Origin: Sphingobacteriia bacterium
GTDB taxonomy: Bacteria; Bacteroidota; Bacteroidia; Chitinophagales; Chitinophagaceae
DNA length: 11,923 bases
Assembly: GCA_004294465.1 (NCBI GenBank)
Contig: REAV01000193.1
Span: 1-11,923, forward strand
Direction of reading: 5' to 3'
Shown: piece after piece, positions 7,155-11,923 of the stretch
Layout: each line of letters starts with the position of its first letter
How positions within the stretch are numbered: the stretch's first letter is position 1
Translations under genes and position numbers: made by a program
The notes under the pieces: model-generated
Database searches by the model: none
What the model was told of the DNA's origin: nothing
What the model saw: the letters and a program-made list of their open reading frames with translations, nothing else

Positions 7155-8897
7155 TTATTTGCATGATTTGAGCACTTCCTCAGCAGCCAATGCATTACCC
7201 AATGATGCGGATTGTTGAAAGTCTTTGCAAGATCCGTTCAAATCTTTTAAACGTTGTTTGGTATAGCCTCTATTTAGGTAGATATCTGCATTGGTCTTGT
7301 CTAATGAAATGGCTTTATCGTAGTCTGCTATAGCGGCTATATTCATGTTTAAGTGATTTTTAGTAATAGCCCGATTAAAATAAATATCAGCAGTTCCAGC
7401 CATTAATTGAAGGGTTTTATTATAATCATTCAGTGCATTGGAAAAATCCTTTGCCTTAGCCCTTTCAATTCCCCTATTATAATATACATTACCAACTTTA
7501 GGATCTAACTGAATTGCTGTTGTATAATCTGACAATGCTCCTTTTGAATCATTGGTTCTGCCTTTTACAACTCCTCTATTAAAATATACATTGGCAAATC
7601 TTGGATTGAGTTCTATAGCTTTATTATAATCTGCTAATGCAGCAGTATTATTCCCCATTTGATCATATTGAATGCCTCTATTAAAATAAGCGCTTACATT
7701 ATAAGGATCCGATATAATGGCATTGGTGAAATCTTTGATTGCATTTAAGGTATCATGTAATGTAACTTTTAATACTCCCCTGTTAATATATAAATCAGCA
7801 CTCTTGGGTTTTAAGGCAATCGCTTTATCAAAATCTTCTAAAGATTGTTTATACTGTTTTAGTTCGCGTTTTGCAACGGCCCTATTAAAATAAATATCTG
7901 AATTAGCTTGATCTTGTTTTATAGCTATGTCTAAGTCTGGTATCGCACCATTAAAATCTTTTAAATTCATTTTACATAGACCCCTATTAAAATACGCATT
8001 TGGTATTGTAGGGTCCATATTAATTACTTGGTCGTAATCAGACAATGCGCTTCTATGATCACCTAAATTAGTTTTCATTACAGCCCTACTAAAATACATA
8101 TAGGCTGCAGGATCAATTTGGATGGCCTTATTGTAGTCTGCTATAGCAGGAGCATAATTTTTTAATTTGGCTTTTATATCTCCTCTGTTATAATAAGCAC
8201 TGGCAAAATCAGGTTGTGCGGCTATGGCATTAGAATAATCCGCCATGGCTCCATTATAATCCTGGTAATTGGCTTTTTCTAAGGCTCTATTAAAATACGC
8301 ACTGGCATTTTTAGGATTGTATAAAATGGCTTTACTATAATCTTTCATGGCACCATCCCTGTCTTTCATAGCAGATTTTACAATCCCTCTATTAAAATAT
8401 ACATCTCCTAATTTAGGATTTAAGGATAAGGCTTTATTATAATCATTTAATGCACCTGCAAAGTCTTTATCGTGTTCTTTTTCTATCCCTCTATTAAAAT
8501 AAACATTTGGAAAATCAGGTTCCATTTCTATAGCAATAGTATAATCACTTATTGCCCCTTTAGCATCATTCATCATTCCTTTGATAACGCCTCGACTAAA
8601 AAAAAGACTTGCAGTAGACGAATCCAATTCTATAGCAAAGGTCAAGTCTTCAACTGCACCCGCATAGTCTTTTAATTCTCTTTTTGCAGTTGATCTATTT
8701 ACATATAAGTTAATGTCTTCAGGAGAAAGCTCTAATGCATCTGTAAAATCCTTTATTGCCCCTTTGAAATTTTTAGTTGCTAATTTCTGAACACCTTGCT
8801 TGGTTAAAGAGCCTGCATCTTGAGCAACTAATATGGTCGCTTGACAAAAAAGCAACAAAAAGATAAAAAAAATGGATTTTTTGGTTTTTATCAACAT
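7155..8897 (-). CDS. Secreted tetratricopeptide-repeat (TPR) protein with about 16 repeats
   Basis: This 580-residue protein is made almost wholly of TPRs, helical hairpins that stack into a superhelix and bind other proteins. A signal peptide (residues 1-25, ending VA before Q26) sends it to the periplasm. Cys18 is not in a proper lipobox, so it is probably not a lipoprotein. From about residue 27 to 570 there are 16 consecutive units of 34 residues (one of 33). The consensus is Y-F-N-R-G at the start of helix A, K-x-x-x-x-D-x-x-G-A, then D-Y-x-x-A-I-x-L-x-P. A short tail follows (AAEEVLKSCK). It starts 7 bp after the stop of the phosphopantetheinyl transferase gene, so both very probably share an mRNA. 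No enzyme domain is present. Its role is unknown, and involvement with the NRPS product is only suggested by position. Confidence 0.92.
   Translation of the reverse strand: MLIKTKKSIFFIFLLLFCQATILVAQDAGSLTKQGVQKLATKNFKGAIKDFTDALELSPEDINLYVNRSTAKRELKDYAGAVEDLTFAIELDSSTASLFFSRGVIKGMMNDAKGAISDYTIAIEMEPDFPNVYFNRGIEKEHDKDFAGALNDYNKALSLNPKLGDVYFNRGIVKSAMKDRDGAMKDYSKAILYNPKNASAYFNRALEKANYQDYNGAMADYSNAIAAQPDFASAYYNRGDIKAKLKNYAPAIADYNKAIQIDPAAYMYFSRAVMKTNLGDHRSALSDYDQVINMDPTIPNAYFNRGLCKMNLKDFNGAIPDLDIAIKQDQANSDIYFNRAVAKRELKQYKQSLEDFDKAIALKPKSADLYINRGVLKVTLHDTLNAIKDFTNAIISDPYNVSAYFNRGIQYDQMGNNTAALADYNKAIELNPRFANVYFNRGVVKGRTNDSKGALSDYTTAIQLDPKVGNVYYNRGIERAKAKDFSNALNDYNKTLQLMAGTADIYFNRAITKNHLNMNIAAIADYDKAISLDKTNADIYLNRGYTKQRLKDLNGSCKDFQQSASLGNALAAEEVLKSCK
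7182..8819 (-). repeat. 102-bp tandem coding repeat array encoding the TPRs
   Basis: The TPR units are visible in the DNA as a 102-bp period. On the plus strand, variants of CTCTATTAAAATA recur about every 102 bases (for example near 7574, 7676, 7880, 7981, 8285, 8386 and 8489), encoding the YFNRG turn. Similarity between units is high at helix A and lower elsewhere, so the array is old but partly homogenised. It is part of the coding sequence, not a mobile or CRISPR repeat. Confidence 0.8.
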
Positions 8898-8904
8898 ATG
8901 ATTT

Positions 8905-9660
8905 CTATTCTAAATCATTTGCAATGTAATTAAAAAATCGCAGTTGATTCACAGAAGAAGGAACTGATACGGAAACCATTAAATGAGCATTTATCAGTAA
9001 GCTACTGATTGAATACTGGCCCTGTATGCTTATACCTTGGGTTTTATTGGTTTTTCCCCCTTCGGTCATGTCTAGTTCATTCAAATGATCGGTCAACCCA
9101 TTTCCATCTAATTTAAGCAATGATTCCTTTCTGGTCCAATACCGATAAAAGAGCAGCAAAGGATCATTGGCATTTTTTAATGCATTTATTTCATTTTGAT
9201 GAAAATGCAATGGAACAATATCTTGGTATTGAAATTGAGGCTGTATAATTTCTATATCAATACCAACTGCTGACTGTGCAATGCAGATTGCAATAAAATT
9301 GGCAGTATCTGAAATACTAAAATGAATATTTCGCAAAATAGCAGTTGGGCAAAATGGCTTTCCATTAGAATCTTTTACAATCTCAATGGCATGAACTGGC
9401 TGATTAAGCTTTTTAGCTAACAAAATTTTTAGGACTGCTCTAGAAATTATTTTTTGGTACTGTTCGGATTCTTTCTTTTTTGTAAATGCATATGTAAAAT
9501 CCTGCTCGTTAAGAATACTTTTACAATTGTCTAATTTGTCTAAAAAATGATTCGTATCAATAATGAAGCTTGAAGCCGAATGGAGTTCTAAAGGAAATGA
9601 TGAATCAAAAGATTCGATCTTTGGTTGAATTAAATTACATATAAATTTAGATTCTCTCAT
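8905..9660 (-). CDS. Sfp-type 4'-phosphopantetheinyl transferase
   Basis: This 251-residue cytoplasmic enzyme would move the 4'-phosphopantetheine arm from CoA to the serine of carrier domains. Family motifs are in order: GKPF (100-103), the P2-like segment HFSISDT (113-119), the Mg-binding VGIDIE (132-137, D135 and E137) and P3-like YWTRKESLLKLDGNGL (174-189, W175, E179, K183). Length and order fit Sfp-type enzymes. In P2 the usual Ser-His-Ser/Thr, whose His contacts CoA, reads Ser-Asp-Thr: residue 118 is Asp, codon GAT, one base from His CAT. The Mg-binding residues and the Glu/Lys pair are kept. The start overlaps the NRPS 3' end by 14 bp and the stop is 7 bp before the TPR gene, so it is in one operon and its natural client is probably the PCP domain of that NRPS. 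Whether it is active with Asp118 is uncertain. Confidence 0.9.
   Translation of the reverse strand: MRESKFICNLIQPKIESFDSSFPLELHSASSFIIDTNHFLDKLDNCKSILNEQDFTYAFTKKKESEQYQKIISRAVLKILLAKKLNQPVHAIEIVKDSNGKPFCPTAILRNIHFSISDTANFIAICIAQSAVGIDIEIIQPQFQYQDIVPLHFHQNEINALKNANDPLLLFYRYWTRKESLLKLDGNGLTDHLNELDMTEGGKTNKTQGISIQGQYSISSLLINAHLMVSVSVPSSVNQLRFFNYIANDLE
9647..9660 (-). other. 14-bp gene overlap, NRPS 3' end with transferase 5' end
   Basis: The NRPS stop (TAA, complement of 9647-9649) lies inside the first codons of the transferase, whose ATG is the complement of 9658-9660. The two genes are read in different frames. The overlap suggests coupled translation of the synthetase and the enzyme that activates its carrier domain. 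Confidence 0.8.
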
Positions 9661-11923
9661 TCAAGCATTTTTGAATGACAATTGCAAATGATTTATCCAG
9701 TGGTGGCAAAAGAAATGTCTTATGATCTCCTTCTACTTCAAAAATTTGAACCCCTTTGTTAGTAAACTTTTTCCAACCAAGTGTTATTGGATCGTCAATA
9801 TAGTAGAGTCGTTTTTTACATCTAAATAAATCTATTGGATGATCAATCGGTTGTATATTATAATTTTGATAAGCAATGGTCAATTGTTGAATAACTTTTT
9901 CTTCATGAGTCATTTCAATATTTGACTGATCTTGTTTACTCGGTTTATGCATCCATTGTTTCCAAGTATTTACCAATGAATAGCGTTGATATTCCAAAAA
10001 GTCAATGGGGTTTTTAAAGAATAATGAAAGATTAAATACCATTTTGGGGATTTGCCTTTTAATCTTTGGTATTATCGGATTGATCCCTTTATAATAATAC
10101 GATTCATTACTAATATTTGTATCCAATATACCTAACAACTTAACTTTCTTACCCAATTTCATCACTTGTTGTGTTAACTCGTAAGCTACCAGTCCACCAA
10201 AAGAATAACCTGCAAATAAATAAGGGCCAGTGGGATTATGCTCCATTATTTCTTTCAAATATTCAGCTGCAATGGCTTCAATAGTGTCTGCTGGAAAATC
10301 AATTCCATTTAAGCCTTTAGCTTGAATACCAATTACTGGTTGGTCTTCATCTAAAAATTGTGCAAAGGCATTAAATACCATTACGTTCAATCCATCTCCA
10401 TGAATTACATAAAGTGGTGGTTTTTTGCCATTTGGTTTAATTGGAACTAAGGCCTTATTAATATCAGCGGTTGATTCGTTCTCTATCAACTGAGCTAATT
10501 TTTGAATAGTTGGATATTGAAATAACACACTAATCGGCAATTGCTTACCTAATTCCTTTTTTATTCTTGACATTACTTGAATTGCAATCAATGAATGTCC
10601 ACCAATATCAAAAAAATGATCATCAATACTAATGGATGATCTATTCAATGCTTCTTTCCAAATGACAGCTATATCAATTTCTAATTTTGTAGTTGGTGCT
10701 AAAAAACCTGGATCTGTTTCGGCATTCACATATTCAGGTTTCTTCAACGCTTTACGATTAATCTTACCTGTTTGAGTCATAGGAAACTCCAATAAGCGTA
10801 CAAAAACATTAGGAATAAAATAAACAGGGAGTTCTTTTGAAAGTTGAGCTCTCCATTGTTTAATTTTTTGTGTGGTAGGGGGATTTATATTTGGAATGGC
10901 AGAAACAATATAAGCTACGATAGTAGATTGACCTTGTACAATATCTTTTCTAACCGTTACTACCGCATCTTTAATATCAGTTAATGTGCGAATGTGGAAT
11001 TCAATTTCTTCCAGAAAAGCGCCTAAATCACCTGTACGAAACATTCTGGCATCAGGCAAACTAGAATAAGGACATGGAAGAAACCGTTCTTGAGTTCTTA
11101 ATGGGTCATTTAAATAGCCTTTTGCAACACCTGCGCCGCCAATATAGATTTCTCCTACTGAACCAATTGGAACTAATTCTTGCTTTTCATCTAAAATATA
11201 TATTTCAGTATTTTGAAAAGGCTTGCCAATGGTTATGCCTTGCTGAACCGATTCTATTTTAGCTGCAGTTGAATAAATGGTATTCTCAGTCGGACCATAC
11301 ATATTGAACAAAGCATCACATCTACTGATCAACTGATCAGCTAAATCTGGAGCCAATGCTTCCCCACAAGAAGTTAACTGAATAGGTAATTTTTCGGTCC
11401 ATCCAGTTTGCAACATAAATTTATAGGTTGCAGGTGAAGCCTCTAAATAATTGATTCCCTTTTCTTTGATCAATTTTAAAATAGCATAACCATCCTTGGC
11501 TTCTTCATTATTGGTTAATACTATTTCTCCTCCAGCTACCAATGGCATAAAAATATCCGCTTGTGCCAAATCAAAAATAATAGTTGTGACCATTAATAAT
11601 TTATCGCCAACTCTAAAATTGATTATTTTTTGTAATCCAATGACCACATTTGTTAATGAGTGGTGTTGAAGCATTACTCCTTTAGGTTCACCTGTAGAAC
11701 CAGAAGTAAATAAAATAAATGAAGTGGATCTAGTATCCACATTTACATTTGGATTTAAAGTGGTCGCATTCTGTGAATGGCTGATATCCATTTTTTGAGT
11801 ACTAGAAGGAAAGAGTTCAAAATAGGATTTTTCAGTTAATATATTTTTTGTCTTTGCAAGCTCTAATACGGTTTTTATACGATTAGCTGGGTAAGCCGGA
11901 TCGAATGCTAAATAAGCAGCCCC
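9647..11923 (-). CDS. Non-ribosomal peptide synthetase, C-terminal A-PCP-TE part (5' end beyond window)
   Basis: These 758 visible codons form the end of an NRPS. The frame is open to the edge and codes A2 (GAAYLAFDPAYPANRI), so the ATG at 11789-11791 is internal. Counting from that Met, A3 is LFTSGSTGEPKGV (27-39), A4 FDLAQADIF (73-81), A5 NMYGPTENT (163-171), A6 GEIYIGGAGVAKGYL (213-227) and A7 FRTGDLG (251-257). A8 (GRxDxQVKIRG type) is absent: TGDLGAFL runs straight into EEIEFHI. A9 LPVYFIP (321-327) and A10 TGKINRK (341-347) follow. The carrier domain has FFDIGGHSL with Ser400 for phosphopantetheine. The type I thioesterase has GYSFGG (Ser530), LLGILDT (Asp557) and GDHKTF (His690), a complete triad, so the product would be released here. 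A condensation domain may lie upstream, outside the window. The product is unknown. It overlaps the transferase gene by 14 bp. Confidence 0.93.
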   Translation of the reverse strand, partial: GAAYLAFDPAYPANRIKTVLELAKTKNILTEKSYFELFPSSTQKMDISHSQNATTLNPNVNVDTRSTSFILFTSGSTGEPKGVMLQHHSLTNVVIGLQKIINFRVGDKLLMVTTIIFDLAQADIFMPLVAGGEIVLTNNEEAKDGYAILKLIKEKGINYLEASPATYKFMLQTGWTEKLPIQLTSCGEALAPDLADQLISRCDALFNMYGPTENTIYSTAAKIESVQQGITIGKPFQNTEIYILDEKQELVPIGSVGEIYIGGAGVAKGYLNDPLRTQERFLPCPYSSLPDARMFRTGDLGAFLEEIEFHIRTLTDIKDAVVTVRKDIVQGQSTIVAYIVSAIPNINPPTTQKIKQWRAQLSKELPVYFIPNVFVRLLEFPMTQTGKINRKALKKPEYVNAETDPGFLAPTTKLEIDIAVIWKEALNRSSISIDDHFFDIGGHSLIAIQVMSRIKKELGKQLPISVLFQYPTIQKLAQLIENESTADINKALVPIKPNGKKPPLYVIHGDGLNVMVFNAFAQFLDEDQPVIGIQAKGLNGIDFPADTIEAIAAEYLKEIMEHNPTGPYLFAGYSFGGLVAYELTQQVMKLGKKVKLLGILDTNISNESYYYKGINPIIPKIKRQIPKMVFNLSLFFKNPIDFLEYQRYSLVNTWKQWMHKPSKQDQSNIEMTHEEKVIQQLTIAYQNYNIQPIDHPIDLFRCKKRLYYIDDPITLGWKKFTNKGVQIFEVEGDHKTFLLPPLDKSFAIVIQKCLNERI

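Noticed and set aside
7182..8819. Regular 102-bp repeats considered as a CRISPR-like or satellite array
   Set aside because: The repeats translate in one open frame into TPR units with a signal peptide in front, and there are no spacers.
8838..8850. Cys18 in the TPR signal peptide considered as a lipoprotein attachment site
   Set aside because: The preceding residues are Leu-Leu-Phe; Phe at -1 does not fit a lipobox, while a normal A-Q cleavage site follows.

Overview
The window looks like a chromosomal segment from a member of the Bacteroidota. The evidence is low GC content, a SusC/RagA-type TonB-dependent receptor, weak or absent Shine-Dalgarno sequences at most starts, Sec signal peptides ending in A-Q, and a 1009-residue Asp-box propeller protein of a kind common in that phylum. 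The codon use and protein types would suit Chitinophagia/Sphingobacteriia-like bacteria, but I cannot place the family or genus from sequence alone.

Left part (1-3232): the 5' end of a susC-like receptor gene runs leftward off the window. It is separated by a 323-bp divergent intergenic region from a rightward LacI-family regulator gene. That region holds a perfect 18-bp palindrome, TTCGCAAACGTTTGCGAA, of the LacI/PurR operator type, 44 bp before the regulator start. The regulator gene overlaps by one base (TAATG) with a gene for a secreted DUF547 protein. A 12-bp-stem hairpin, probably a bidirectional terminator, separates this pair from the leftward genes. The simplest reading is an autoregulated LacI regulator that may also control the divergent receptor, that is, a carbohydrate- or nutrient-uptake locus whose susD and enzyme genes would lie to the left of the window.

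Middle part (3233-7154): two leftward genes for secreted proteins, the Asp-box/VPS10-like beta-propeller protein and a LolA-fold outer-membrane lipoprotein-sorting-like protein. They are separated by 78 bp carrying a hairpin followed by a T-run on the minus strand.

Right part (7155-11923): a tightly packed leftward operon. It encodes the C-terminal end of a non-ribosomal peptide synthetase (A-PCP-TE, open to the window edge), an Sfp-type phosphopantetheinyl transferase whose start overlaps the NRPS end by 14 bp, and a secreted protein of about 16 TPRs that starts 7 bp after the transferase stop. The transferase would be expected to load the peptidyl carrier domain of the NRPS. Both proteins show an unusual core motif: the adenylation domain lacks the A8 segment (an apparent in-frame loss of about 24 residues), and the transferase has Asp where the family has a CoA-binding His. 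These two anomalies are the observations most worth checking. I saw no RNA genes, CRISPR arrays or insertion sequences, and no clearly undescribed multi-gene system.
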